64,000 nucleotides of DNA from contig NZ_JAFDVE010000013.1 of assembly GCF_016888005.1 (NCBI RefSeq), positions 1-64,000 of the forward strand, in the 5' to 3' direction. Below are positions 18,254 through 27,039 of this stretch, in pieces. This DNA is from Phycicoccus sp. CSK15P-2. GTDB taxonomy: Bacteria; Actinomycetota; Actinomycetes; Actinomycetales; Dermatophilaceae. Below the pieces are notes generated by a model. That model was not told the origin of the DNA and did no database searches. It worked only from the letters and a program-made list of their open reading frames with translations. Within the stretch, counting starts at the first letter, position 1; the number at the start of each line of letters is the position of its first letter. Both the position numbers and the translations under genes were made by a program.

Positions 18254-19092
18254 CGCCGCTCACCCACCCAGCGTGGTTGGCGCTGCCACGGCCTCCAGGT
18301 CCTGCCGGTGTTCGTGGCGAGCTCGTGCGACGACTCGACCCCGGCCTCGGCCAGGTACCTCTCCTGGAAGGTGTACTCGTCGGCGTCGTCGTACTCGGCA
18401 GCGACGGCCCCGTGGTGCCGGACGGGGGTCGCGTCCACGACGCCGAGCCGGAACCCGTCGCGCCGCACGAGGGTCCACGCGACGTCCAGACCCCACCCCA
18501 TCCGCGCGTCCGAGGGGAAGGGCAGCACCCGGTGGCGCACGCCGGGCGAGAACGCCACGACGGGACCGACCTCGACGAAGCGGGTCTCCCGCACCGTGCT
18601 GAGCGGGACGGCTCGGGTCACCCGGAACGAGTGGATGCTGTCGTGCACGTGCGCCGGCTGGGCGATGTCGAGCGCGCCGGCCGCCGCCAGACGGACGAAG
18701 GCCCCCACCTGCCCGCCCACGAAGACCGCGTCGTCGTCCGCGACCACCACCCACTCACCGTCGAGCGGAGGGTCACGGTCGACGAGGGACTGCAGCAGGG
18801 GCATCCGCCGGCCCGGGCCGTGCGAGGCCGTCCAGGCGGCGAGCTCCGGTGCCGACTCGTCGAGCGCGTGCAGCACGACGCGGGAGCCCGGCGGGCGGTG
18901 CTCGACGAGCCGGCGGACGGTGTCGGCGTTCCGGCGGCGGTACACGCAGTACAGGACCCACGGGACGGGGCCGTCGGCGCAGCGGTGCATCCGGGAGCCG
19001 GTCCTCGCGTCGAGCGCGACGAGCGCCGGTCCGACCCTCGGCTCGAGGTGTCGTCGCCAGGCGGCGAGCAGGTGGTCCTTGGACCCGGTCAC
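18250..19092 (-). CDS. Putative glycosyltransferase-like protein, unassigned family
   Basis: 280 aa. I do not recognise a definite family. WVLYCVYRRRNADTVRRL, WVVVADDDAVFVGG (GT-A-like DDD motif after a beta strand) and RMGWGLDVAWTLVRRDGF (GWGLD acceptor-site motif) look like a GT-A glycosyltransferase. The C terminus is Trp/Arg rich. GTGA overlaps at both ends tie it to the GT2 upstream and the ABC gene downstream. Confidence 0.6.
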   Translation of the reverse strand: MTGSKDHLLAAWRRHLEPRVGPALVALDARTGSRMHRCADGPVPWVLYCVYRRRNADTVRRLVEHRPPGSRVVLHALDESAPELAAWTASHGPGRRMPLLQSLVDRDPPLDGEWVVVADDDAVFVGGQVGAFVRLAAAGALDIAQPAHVHDSIHSFRVTRAVPLSTVRETRFVEVGPVVAFSPGVRHRVLPFPSDARMGWGLDVAWTLVRRDGFRLGVVDATPVRHHGAVAAEYDDADEYTFQERYLAEAGVESSHELATNTGRTWRPWQRQPRWVGERR

Positions 19093-20039
19093 GGTGCCTC
19101 CCCCGGCGCCTCGACCCGCTCGAGCACGCCGTCGGGGTCCCACGTCGTCCAGGTGGTCGGGTCGGCGTCGACCAGGTCGCCCCTGGGGTACCAGTGCATC
19201 CCCTCGGACCCGTGCCCGTCGAGCAGCGCCTCCCACTCGGCGACGAGCTCGTCGTCGGAGGCGCGGGCGAGAGAGCGCCAGTGGCCACCCAGGGTCCCCA
19301 CCGGGCGGACCCCCGAGTAGGCGTCGGCACCCTGCCGGACCTTCCGGGCCACCTGCTCGGGCGAGCGCCACGGCAGATGGGCGACCCGCAACGGAGGGGC
19401 CGCGCTCCGCGCCCCCGGACGGTCGACGCCGTGGTTGCCCTGGTGCAGCTGCGCCAGACGGTGCGCCCGGAACGCCACCTTTCCGTGCCAGTGCGGCTCG
19501 CGGTCGGCCACCCACCCGCCCCCGCGCCGTGGGAAGACGTTCGTCATGCGCGCCCCGGCGACGTCCGCGTCGAGCGAACGGAGGCGGTCGGCGAGCAGCC
19601 CCGAGTCGGCGAACCAGAGCTCGTCGGCGTCGAAGGGCACGACCCAGTCGGCCCCCGCGCGTCCGGCGGCGTGCGCGAGCAACGACATCTTCGCGGCCTG
19701 GTGGTAGGCGGGCTCGCGGTCGAGGGCGAGGAGCAGCCGGCCGTCGGCGGCCCGCGCCCGGAGCTCCTCGAGCGTGCCGTCGGTCGAGCCGTTGTCGGAG
19801 ACGAGCACCCGGTCGACCCCCTGCCGCTCGAGGTGGTCGAGCACCGCAGGCAGGACGTCGAGCTCGTCGCGGACCATCGCGACGGCCCAGACCTCGCCCG
19901 GGACACGCCGCCGCCGGGGCAACTCGGGCAGCTCGATGCCGCGGCGGGCCGCGCGGGCGGCGTGCCGGTGTGTCCGGGACAGCGCACGCCGCGCGCCCCG
20001 GCCGACGGTCCCCGCCGTCGTCCGCGCCATCAGCAGCAT
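19089..20039 (-). CDS. Glycosyltransferase family 2 (paralogue of the 13962 gene)
   Basis: 316 aa. VWAVAMVRDELDVLPAVLDH, VLVSDNGSTDGTLEEL, VVPFDADELWF (DADE) and WRSPEQVARKVRQGADAY match the gene at 13962. GACAGT (20047-20052, minus strand) lies 7 nt before the ATG at 20039; ATG 20030 is an alternative. First gene of a five-gene minus-strand run (GT2, GT-like, ABC, RgpF, methyltransferase) with overlapping ends. Confidence 0.83.
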   Translation of the reverse strand: MLLMARTTAGTVGRGARRALSRTHRHAARAARRGIELPELPRRRRVPGEVWAVAMVRDELDVLPAVLDHLERQGVDRVLVSDNGSTDGTLEELRARAADGRLLLALDREPAYHQAAKMSLLAHAAGRAGADWVVPFDADELWFADSGLLADRLRSLDADVAGARMTNVFPRRGGGWVADREPHWHGKVAFRAHRLAQLHQGNHGVDRPGARSAAPPLRVAHLPWRSPEQVARKVRQGADAYSGVRPVGTLGGHWRSLARASDDELVAEWEALLDGHGSEGMHWYPRGDLVDADPTTWTTWDPDGVLERVEAPGEAP

Positions 20040-20084
20040 GTCCACGACTGTCCCGATAGCCTTCCTGGAGTGAGCGAGGACCCG
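20040..20084. promoter_or_regulatory. 45-bp divergent promoter of the polysaccharide island
   Basis: This short gap must drive both arms of the island. Plus strand: TAGCCT at 20057-20062, 7 nt before an in-frame GTG at 20070. Minus strand: GACAGT at 20052-20047, 7 nt before the ATG at 20039. There is no room for separate long leaders. Confidence 0.5.
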
Positions 20085-20999
20085 ATGACCCGAGGGGTCA
20101 CCGTCGTCGTCCCACACTACGGCGACCCCGCCCCCGCCCTCGGGACCATCGCGGCACTGCGCGCCCAGGAGGGCGCCCCGACGCTGCAGCTCGTCGTGGT
20201 CGACGACCTCTCCCCCGTGCCGTTCCCCGACGTCGACGGCGTGGAGGTCGTCCGGAGGATGACCAACGGCGGGTTCGGTGCCGCGGTCGGCTCCGGCGTC
20301 GAGCGGGCGGCCCACCCGCTGCTCCTCGTCCTCAACAGCGACGTCGCGCTCGGTCCGACGTTCGTCGCCGACCTCGTCGCGGCGGCCGCCCCGTGGATGC
20401 CCGCGCTCGTCGGCCCGCTCGTGCTCGACGCGGACGGTCTGCCCGCCCCCACCGCCCGGCACTTCCCGACGGTCACCCACCAGGCCGTCGAGTGGCTGAC
20501 GCCGCTGGCCCGGTTCCGCGAGCACCGGCTGCTCCACGAGGCCGTCGGCCACGACACCCGTGCGGTCCCCGGCGCCGTGCTGCCCGTCGACTGGGTCGTC
20601 GGCGCCGCGATGCTGCTCCCCACGGAGGTCTTCCGTGAGGTGGGCGGGTTCGACGAGGGCTACGTGATGAACTCCGAGGAGGTCGACCTCCAGCGCCGGC
20701 TGCGCGACGTCGGGGTGCCGTCCGTCTTCGTGGGCACCGTGACGATGACCCACACCGGCGGCGGGTCCTCCGACCCCACCCGCCGCCGGGAGTGGCTCGT
20801 CGCCTCGCGGGCCCGCTACGCCGAGCGCTGGGGCGGCCCCGGGGCCCGGCTCCGGCTGACCACCGCGCTCACCGCGGCCACGGCCGTCAACGCCGTCGCG
20901 AACACCGCGCGCCGGCTGGCGGGCCGGCCCGTCGACCCGGTCGCGACGGCCCGCGAGGAGCTCCGGCTCGCGCGGCTGCGCGGCCCGGACCCGCGATGA
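20085..20999 (+). CDS. Glycosyltransferase family 2 (rhamnosyltransferase-like)
   Basis: 304 aa. VTVVVPHYGDP, LVVVDDLSPVP, NGGFGAAVGSGV, LLVLNSDVALGPTF (the NSD metal motif) and VNSEEVDLQRRL-like acceptor motif (seen as MNSEEVDLQRRLRDVG) give the WbbL/RfbN pattern known for dTDP-rhamnose transferases. The ATG at 20085 has GAGGA 4 nt upstream; GTG 20070, 7 nt after a -10-like TAGCCT, is an equally possible leaderless start. The stop overlaps the next ATG (ATGA). Leads the plus-strand operon to 31189. Confidence 0.83.
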   Translation: MTRGVTVVVPHYGDPAPALGTIAALRAQEGAPTLQLVVVDDLSPVPFPDVDGVEVVRRMTNGGFGAAVGSGVERAAHPLLLVLNSDVALGPTFVADLVAAAAPWMPALVGPLVLDADGLPAPTARHFPTVTHQAVEWLTPLARFREHRLLHEAVGHDTRAVPGAVLPVDWVVGAAMLLPTEVFREVGGFDEGYVMNSEEVDLQRRLRDVGVPSVFVGTVTMTHTGGGSSDPTRRREWLVASRARYAERWGGPGARLRLTTALTAATAVNAVANTARRLAGRPVDPVATAREELRLARLRGPDPR

Positions 21000-22006
21000 C
21001 CCCGCGCCGTGTCCTGCTCGTCGGGCCGCGCTTCCACGGCTACACGGGATCGGTGGCGTCCGCGCTCGGGACCCGTGGCCACGACGTCACGACCCACCTG
21101 TACGACGTCTGGCCGACGCTCGGCGCCAAGCTGCGCGGCAAGGTGCTCGAGGAGCTCCCGCAGCGGCTCGGGGCCGGCTCGTCGTGGCCCGCCGTGCAGA
21201 CCCGCACGACGGACGAGGCCCTGCGGGTGCTGTGCGAGGTCCGGCCGGAGGTCGTGCTGGCCATCAAGGCCGACGCGCTGACCCGAGGCTTCTGGGAGGC
21301 CGCCCGGACCTCGGGCGCGCTCACGCATCTCTGGCTCTACGACGAGCTGCGCCGGACGCGGGTCGACCCCGACGTCCTGCCGTCGGTCGACGTCCTCACG
21401 TCGTACTCCGCGCTCGACACCGCGGCGCTGCTGGCGGAGGGCCTGGAGGCCACCCACGTCGCGAACGGCTTCGACGACCACGTCCCGTGGACCACCCGGC
21501 AGGTCGCCGCGCTCGTCTTCGTCGGCGCCCGGTACCCGAACCGCGAGCGCCTCCTGGTCGAGGTGCACGCGCGCGGCGTCCCGGTCCTCGCCGTCGGCCG
21601 GGACTGGTCCGGGCACCCCCTCGACCGGCTCCGGACCTGGGACCTGCACCGACCCGCCCTCCCTGCTGCCCGCGACGTCGACCGTGCCGCCGCGTACGGG
21701 CTGATGGCAGGGGCAGCGGCGAACCTCAACGTGCACCACGACCAGGACGGCTTCACGATGCGCACGTTCGAGATCCCGGGTACGGGAGGTCTCCAGGTGG
21801 TGGACCGACCCGACGTCGCCGCGTACTACGACCCGGGCACCGAGGTCGTCGTCGCCGAGGGAGCCGACGAGGTCGCCGACGTCACCCGTCGTGCTCTCGC
21901 CGACCCGTCGTGGGCGCGGTCCGTCGGCGCCGCCGGCCGGCGCCGGACCCTCGCCGAGCACACGATGGCCCACCGGGTGGCCGAGCTGGAGGCGCTGTGG
22001 GCCTGA
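20996..22006 (+). CDS. CgeB-like glycosyltransferase
   Basis: 336 aa GT-B-like protein. VLLVGPRFHGYTGSVASALG opens the N-terminal domain, LWLYDELRRTRVDPDVL lies in the middle, and the C-terminal domain has NLNVHHDQDGFTMRTFEIP and GGLQVVDRPDVAAYYDPG. This pattern is typical of the CgeB/Glyco_trans_1_2 family, which acts on spore or envelope glycans. The 3' end overlaps the next gene by 10 nt. Confidence 0.78.
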   Translation: MTPRRVLLVGPRFHGYTGSVASALGTRGHDVTTHLYDVWPTLGAKLRGKVLEELPQRLGAGSSWPAVQTRTTDEALRVLCEVRPEVVLAIKADALTRGFWEAARTSGALTHLWLYDELRRTRVDPDVLPSVDVLTSYSALDTAALLAEGLEATHVANGFDDHVPWTTRQVAALVFVGARYPNRERLLVEVHARGVPVLAVGRDWSGHPLDRLRTWDLHRPALPAARDVDRAAAYGLMAGAAANLNVHHDQDGFTMRTFEIPGTGGLQVVDRPDVAAYYDPGTEVVVAEGADEVADVTRRALADPSWARSVGAAGRRRTLAEHTMAHRVAELEALWA

Positions 22007-23034
22007 ACCACCCCACCGACCTCGGGGCGTGGCGCCGCTGGCAGGACGCCCAGCAGCCGTGGAGCCGCAGGGTGCGCGCCGCCCTCGCGGCGCGACGAGG
22101 TCGCACGGACGACGCCGTGCTCACCGCCGGCGGCCCCGCGCCGCGGGTGGTCGTGGCCCTGGACGCGACGACGCCCACCGCCCTCGGGGCGCTGCTGCGC
22201 CCTGCGGTGTCGCTGGACGCCCCGGACGTCGCCGTCATCTCCCCCGGTCCGCTCGGCGACTCGGCCCCGGCCGGGTGGGACGGCCGCCGCGGCGCCGCGG
22301 CCGCCCTGCTCGACGAGGTGGTGGGGCCACGGACGGTCGTCCTCGCGCTCGGGCACTTCCTGCCCGTCGGCGCCCTCGCGCACGCCGCCGCACGCCGGGC
22401 GGGCGCCCGCTTCGTCACGGTGCAGCACGGACTGCTCACCCCGCACGCCCCACCCCTGCCCGAGGGCACCCATCTGCTCGCGTGGTCAGCGGCGGACGCC
22501 GAGTACTGGCGCAGCGGACGCACGGACGTCACGGCCACGGTCGTCGGGTCGCAGCTGCTCTGGGACGCCGCGGAGGCCGGTGCGACCCCCGCCGACCCCG
22601 ACGCCCCTCCGGTGTTCCTCGGCCAGCTGCACGGCGCGGAGCTCCCCCGCCAGGTGCTCGCGGCCACCGCCGAGCAGTTCTGCCGTGACACCGGCGCGAC
22701 GTACCGCCCGCACCCGTCCGAGAAGGACCGGCGCTCCCGCGCCACCCACGCCCGGTGGGAGCGCGCGGGCATCACGGTCGAACGGTCCGGCACCCCCCTG
22801 CGCGAGCTCGGCTCGCCGGTGGTGAGCGTGTTCTCCACCGGCGTCCTCGAGGCCGCCGCGGCCGGCCTACCCGCATGGGTGCACCTCGTCGACCCGCCGG
22901 GATGGGTCACCGAGTTCTGGGAGCGCTACGGCCTGAGCCGATGGGGCGGACGGCCGACATCCTCCCCCGAACGTCCCGCCCGGGCCCCGTCGATGGCGGT
23001 CGCGGCCGCGGTCCGGGGGATGATGGCCGGGTGA
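21997..23034 (+). CDS. Putative GT-B transferase (polysialyltransferase/capsule-type)
   Basis: 345 aa. FVTVQHGLLTPHAPPLPEG, YRPHPSEKDRRSR (HP motif) and VVSVFSTGVLEAAAAG (Ser/Thr motif near the C terminus) resemble bacterial sialyl- or capsule-polymer transferases that use CMP-activated donors. It sits directly before neuA and neuB, which suits a nonulosonic-acid transferase. Assignment is by motif and context only. GTG start; GTGA overlap with neuA. Confidence 0.6.
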   Translation: MGLNHPTDLGAWRRWQDAQQPWSRRVRAALAARRGRTDDAVLTAGGPAPRVVVALDATTPTALGALLRPAVSLDAPDVAVISPGPLGDSAPAGWDGRRGAAAALLDEVVGPRTVVLALGHFLPVGALAHAAARRAGARFVTVQHGLLTPHAPPLPEGTHLLAWSAADAEYWRSGRTDVTATVVGSQLLWDAAEAGATPADPDAPPVFLGQLHGAELPRQVLAATAEQFCRDTGATYRPHPSEKDRRSRATHARWERAGITVERSGTPLRELGSPVVSVFSTGVLEAAAAGLPAWVHLVDPPGWVTEFWERYGLSRWGGRPTSSPERPARAPSMAVAAAVRGMMAG

Positions 23035-23732
23035 GGATCCTCTGCGTCGTCCCGGCCCGTGGTGGGTCCAAGGGCGTTCCACGCAAGAACCTCCGTCCCG
23101 TCGCGGGCCGACCGCTCATCGCCTGGACCGTCGAGCAGGCGCTCGCGGCACGTCCCGCCATGGACGTCGTCGTCTCGACCGACGACGACGACATCGCCGC
23201 GGCCGCGCGCCAGGCCGGAGCCCTCGTCCCGTTCCTCCGCCCCGCCGAGCTCGCGCGGGACGACACCCCGACCGAGCCGGTGGTCCGGCACGCCGTCGAG
23301 GCGGCACGGGCGGCCGACGCCGCCCCCGACGCCGTCATGCTGCTGCAGGCCACCTCCCCGGTACGGCTCCCCGGCACGGTCTCGCGGGCGATCGCCCAGC
23401 TCGACGCCACCGGGGCCGACAGCCTCGTCGGTGTCGTCCCCCAGGCCCCGTTCCTCTGGGCCGACGACGGCAGCGGGCCCACGGCCGCCTACGACGTCAC
23501 CGCCCGCCCACGGCGCCAGGACCTCACGCCGCAGACCCTCCGCTACCGCGAGACCGGCTCGCTCTACCTCACCCGCACCTGGGTGTACGACGAGCTCGAC
23601 AACCGGATCGGCGGCCGGGTCGGCCTCTTCGTCATGGACGAGGTCGAGGGTGTCGACGTCGACACCGAGCACGACCTCGCGGTGGCCGAGCAGCAGCTCC
23701 TGGCCCTGACCCCCCTCGAGGACCCCGCATGA
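23031..23732 (+). CDS. neuA: CMP-nonulosonate (sialic-acid type) cytidylyltransferase
   Basis: 233 aa. CVVPARGGSKGVPRKNLRPV is the CTP-binding signature, LLQATSPVRLP and the VEGVDVDTEHDLAVAE tail complete the NeuA/PseF/LegF pattern. It activates a nine-carbon 2-keto sugar acid with CTP. Whether the sugar is Neu5Ac, legionaminic or pseudaminic acid cannot be told. Translationally coupled on both sides (GTGA, ATGA). Confidence 0.88.
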   Translation: MRILCVVPARGGSKGVPRKNLRPVAGRPLIAWTVEQALAARPAMDVVVSTDDDDIAAAARQAGALVPFLRPAELARDDTPTEPVVRHAVEAARAADAAPDAVMLLQATSPVRLPGTVSRAIAQLDATGADSLVGVVPQAPFLWADDGSGPTAAYDVTARPRRQDLTPQTLRYRETGSLYLTRTWVYDELDNRIGGRVGLFVMDEVEGVDVDTEHDLAVAEQQLLALTPLEDPA

Positions 23733-25969
23733 TCATCGAGCGCGCCATCGCGCCCTTCGTCGTCTACGGCGAGGACTCCGTCCTCCGGGCCCTCGAGAAG
23801 ATCACGGCGAACAAGGCGCGGATCGTCTTCTGCGTCACCGAGCACGGCCACCTCATCGGCTCGCTCACCGACGGCGACGTGCGGCGCTGGCTCGCCGGCC
23901 GCGCCGACATCGACCTCGGGCGCCCCTGTTCCGAGGCGGCCAACACCGAGGCCGTGCGCGCCTCCGCGGCGGCCGCGCCCGCGGAGATCCGCCCGCTGTT
24001 CGCCGGCGCCGTCGACCACGTCCCGCTCCTCGACGAGCGCGGCCACCTGGTCGCCGTCGCGGTCAACCGCAGTGACGCCTTCCGGGTGGGCCGCCACGAG
24101 GTCGGCAAGGAACGCCCGACGTTCGTCATCAGCGAGATCGGGATCAACCACAACGGCTCCGTGGAGCTCGCCAAGCACCTCGTCGACCTCTCCGCCGAGG
24201 CCGGAGCCGACGCGGTGAAGTTCCAGCTCCGGGACATGGCCGCGCTCTACCGGGGCGGCACGGGCAGCGCCGGGGAGGACCTCGGGCCGCAGTACACCCT
24301 CGACCTCCTCTCCCGGTTCAACCTGCCGGCCGAGCGCCTCTTCGAGGTCTTCGACCACGCCCGCGACCGCGGCATCGACGTCATGTGCACCCCGTGGGAC
24401 GCACCGAGCGTCGACGCCCTCGTCGAGTACGGCGTCCCGGCCCTGAAGATCGCCTCGGCGGACCTGACGAACCACACGCTCCTCACCCACGCGGCGGCGT
24501 CCGGCACCCCGCTCGTCGTCTCGACGGGGATGTCCACGGAGGCCGAGATCCGCGAGAGCGTCGCCCTGCTGCGCTCCACCGGGACCCCCTACGCGCTGCT
24601 GCACTGCCAGTCGACGTACCCGGCGCCCTTCAAGGACGTCAACCTCAGCTACCTGACCCGGCTCGCCGAGCTCGGTGACTGCCCGGTCGGCTACTCCGGC
24701 CACGAGCGCGGCTACCACGTGCCGATCGCCGCCGTGGCGCTCGGCGCGACGATCGTCGAGAAGCACTTCACCGTCGACAAGACGATGGAGGGCAACGACC
24801 ACAAGGTCTCGCTGCTCCCCCACGAGATGCGCGAGATGGTCGCCCGGATCCGCGAGCTCGAGGAGGCCTTGGGCTCCACCGAGCCCCGCCAGGTGTCGAC
24901 CGGCGAGATGATGAACCGCGTCAACCTCGCCAAGAGCCTCGTCGCCGCGCGCGACATCGAGGCGGGCGAGGTCATCGCCCGGGAGGCCGTGGACGTCAAG
25001 AGCCCCGGCCGCGGGCTCCAGCCCAACGCGCTCGACCGGCTCGTCGGCCGCACCGCCAACCGCTCGATGGCCGCGGGCGAGTTCTTCTACGCCTCCGACC
25101 TCGCGGACGCGGTGCCCAAGGGCCGCGCCTACGCCTTCCGCCGGCCCTGGGGGCTGCCGGTCCGGTACCACGACGTCGAGCCGCTGACCGCCGACTGCAC
25201 ACCGGACTTCCTCGAGTTCCACTTCTCGTACAAGGACCTCGAGATCGACCCGCACGAGGCCCTGCGCGAGCCGCTGCCCATGGGCTACGCCTGTCACGCC
25301 CCGGACCTCTTCGCGGGCGACTTCATCCTCAACCTCGCGAGCGAGGACGACGCGCACTGGGAGCGGTCGGTCGAGGAGCTCCAGCGGGTCATCGACATCA
25401 CCCGCTCGATGCGCGACCTCTTCACCCAGGAGGACGACCCGGTCGTCATCAGCAGCGTCGGCGGTTTCACCACCGACCGGCACGTGCCGCTCGACGAGAT
25501 CCCCGACATGTACGCGCGGGTGGCCGCCGGTCTGGACCGCGTCGACGACTCCGGTGTGCGGCTCGCCTGCCAGACGCTGCCCCCGTTCCCCTGGTACATG
25601 GGCGGCCAGCTGTACTGCAACCTCTTCGTGCGCCCGGACGACACCGCCGAGTTCGCGCAGCGCTACGGACGGCGCCTCTGCCTCGACGTCTCGCACTCGA
25701 AGCTGGCGGCGACCTTCCTCGGCGTCCCGTTCTCCCGGGCCGTCGACCTCCTCGCGCCGCACACCGAGCACCTCCACCTCGTCGACGCCGTCGGGGTCGA
25801 CGGCGAGGGCGTCCAGGTGGGCGACGGCGAGGTCGACTGGGCGGTGCTCGCCGAGCAGCTCGACGCGCACGCACCGGGCGTCTCGTTCATCCCCGAGATC
25901 TGGCAGGGGCACGTCAACCACGGCGAGGGCTTCTGGGTGGCCCTGGAGCGGCTCGAGCAGTGGTTCTGA
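23729..25969 (+). CDS. CBS-NeuB-SAF-TIM barrel fusion nonulosonate synthase
   Basis: 746 aa, about twice a normal NeuB. Residues about 8-120 form a CBS pair (SVLRALEKITANKARIVF, GHLIGSLTDGDVRRWL). Residues about 130-390 form a NeuB barrel with ISEIGINHNGSVELAKHL, DAVKFQ, STGMS, HCQSTYPAP, GYSGHERGYHVP and VEKHFTVDK, all expected active-site stretches intact. An SAF domain follows (SLVAARDIEAGEV, SPGRGLQPN). Residues about 475-746 are a xylose-isomerase/sugar-epimerase-like TIM barrel (CLDVSHSKLAATFLG, HLHLVDAVGVDGEG, FIPEIWQGH). NeuB condenses PEP with an N-acetylated hexose. The C-terminal barrel may make or check its substrate, and the CBS pair may sense a nucleotide; both are inference. 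Confidence 0.83.
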   Translation: MIIERAIAPFVVYGEDSVLRALEKITANKARIVFCVTEHGHLIGSLTDGDVRRWLAGRADIDLGRPCSEAANTEAVRASAAAAPAEIRPLFAGAVDHVPLLDERGHLVAVAVNRSDAFRVGRHEVGKERPTFVISEIGINHNGSVELAKHLVDLSAEAGADAVKFQLRDMAALYRGGTGSAGEDLGPQYTLDLLSRFNLPAERLFEVFDHARDRGIDVMCTPWDAPSVDALVEYGVPALKIASADLTNHTLLTHAAASGTPLVVSTGMSTEAEIRESVALLRSTGTPYALLHCQSTYPAPFKDVNLSYLTRLAELGDCPVGYSGHERGYHVPIAAVALGATIVEKHFTVDKTMEGNDHKVSLLPHEMREMVARIRELEEALGSTEPRQVSTGEMMNRVNLAKSLVAARDIEAGEVIAREAVDVKSPGRGLQPNALDRLVGRTANRSMAAGEFFYASDLADAVPKGRAYAFRRPWGLPVRYHDVEPLTADCTPDFLEFHFSYKDLEIDPHEALREPLPMGYACHAPDLFAGDFILNLASEDDAHWERSVEELQRVIDITRSMRDLFTQEDDPVVISSVGGFTTDRHVPLDEIPDMYARVAAGLDRVDDSGVRLACQTLPPFPWYMGGQLYCNLFVRPDDTAEFAQRYGRRLCLDVSHSKLAATFLGVPFSRAVDLLAPHTEHLHLVDAVGVDGEGVQVGDGEVDWAVLAEQLDAHAPGVSFIPEIWQGHVNHGEGFWVALERLEQWF

Positions 25970-27039
25970 CGGCGGCGCCGACCGCCCTGTGGGTCGTCCC
26001 GGTCGCCGAGCTCGGCGGGGTCGCCCGCCACGTCCTCGACGTCGCCGCCGTGGGCGTCCCCGGGTACCGCGTCGTCGTCGTGTGCCCAACCGGCCCGCTC
26101 GCGGACCGGCTGCGCGCGCTCGGTACCGCCGTCACGACCGCCCCGGTCGGGCCGGAGCACGGGGTCCGCGAGTCCGTCGCGGCGGTGCGGCACGCCGTCC
26201 GCGCACTGGGCCCGGCCGTCGTGCACTCGCACCTGTCCTGGGCGGACGTCGTCGCCGCGGCGGCGACGGTCGGCACCGGCGCCGCTCTCGTGACCACCGA
26301 GCACGGCATCGCCGACGACGACCTCGTCTACCACGGAGCCGCCTGGCGCTCCCGGGCCAAGGCCCTGCTGCACGCGGCCCGGCTGCGGCGGGCGGACGCC
26401 GTCATCGCCGTCTCGCACGCGACCGAGCGCAGCATCCGGCGCAAGTGGCACCCGGCGGCCGGCCTCCCGGTCGCCGTGGTCCCGAACGGGGTCGACCGCC
26501 CGGACGAGCCGACGCCGCGGTCCCCCGGGCTGCACGTCTGCTCCATCGCCCGGCTCGCCCCCGAGAAGCGTCTCGACGCACTGCTCGACGCGGTCTCGGT
26601 CCTCCGCGGGAGCCACCCGGACGTCCGCCTCACGGTCGCGGGGACGGGTCCGGAGGAGGACGCCCTGCGGAGGCGGGCGGGCACGCTCGGCCTCGACGAC
26701 GTGACGACCTTCGTCGGCCACGTCGAGCCCGCGCCGCTCCTCGCGACGGCCGACGTCCTCGTGCAGCTCTCGGTGTGGGAGAACTGCTCGTACTCGCTGC
26801 TCGACGCGCTCGTCCACGGGGTGGGGGTCGTCGCGACGGCGGTGGGCGGCAACCCGGAGGTCCTCCCGTCGGCCGCCCTCGCCCCGCACGACGACCCCGG
26901 CGCCGTCGCGCAGGCGGTCGCCCGGCAGGGGCTCGACCCCGCGCTGCGTCCGACCCTCCCGGAGACGTGGCCGACGCGCGTGGACACGGCCGCCCGCATC
27001 GCGCAGGTCTACGCCGGCGTGCTCGGGGAGCGAGGATGA
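25960..27039 (+). CDS. Glycosyltransferase family 4
   Basis: 359 aa GT-B retaining transferase. VAELGGVARHVLDVAAV near the N terminus, VIAVSHATERSIRRKW mid-protein, ARLAPEKRLDALLDAV and a C-terminal LLDALVHGVGVVATAVGG in the place of the usual EALACG segment. GTG start overlapping the neuB stop by 10 nt. Confidence 0.84.
   Translation: MVLTAAPTALWVVPVAELGGVARHVLDVAAVGVPGYRVVVVCPTGPLADRLRALGTAVTTAPVGPEHGVRESVAAVRHAVRALGPAVVHSHLSWADVVAAAATVGTGAALVTTEHGIADDDLVYHGAAWRSRAKALLHAARLRRADAVIAVSHATERSIRRKWHPAAGLPVAVVPNGVDRPDEPTPRSPGLHVCSIARLAPEKRLDALLDAVSVLRGSHPDVRLTVAGTGPEEDALRRRAGTLGLDDVTTFVGHVEPAPLLATADVLVQLSVWENCSYSLLDALVHGVGVVATAVGGNPEVLPSAALAPHDDPGAVAQAVARQGLDPALRPTLPETWPTRVDTAARIAQVYAGVLGERG

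Noticed and set aside
16613-20059. Plus-strand open frame of 1148 codons
   Set aside because: Mirror of the ABC transporter and glycosyltransferase genes, whose motifs are clear on the minus strand.
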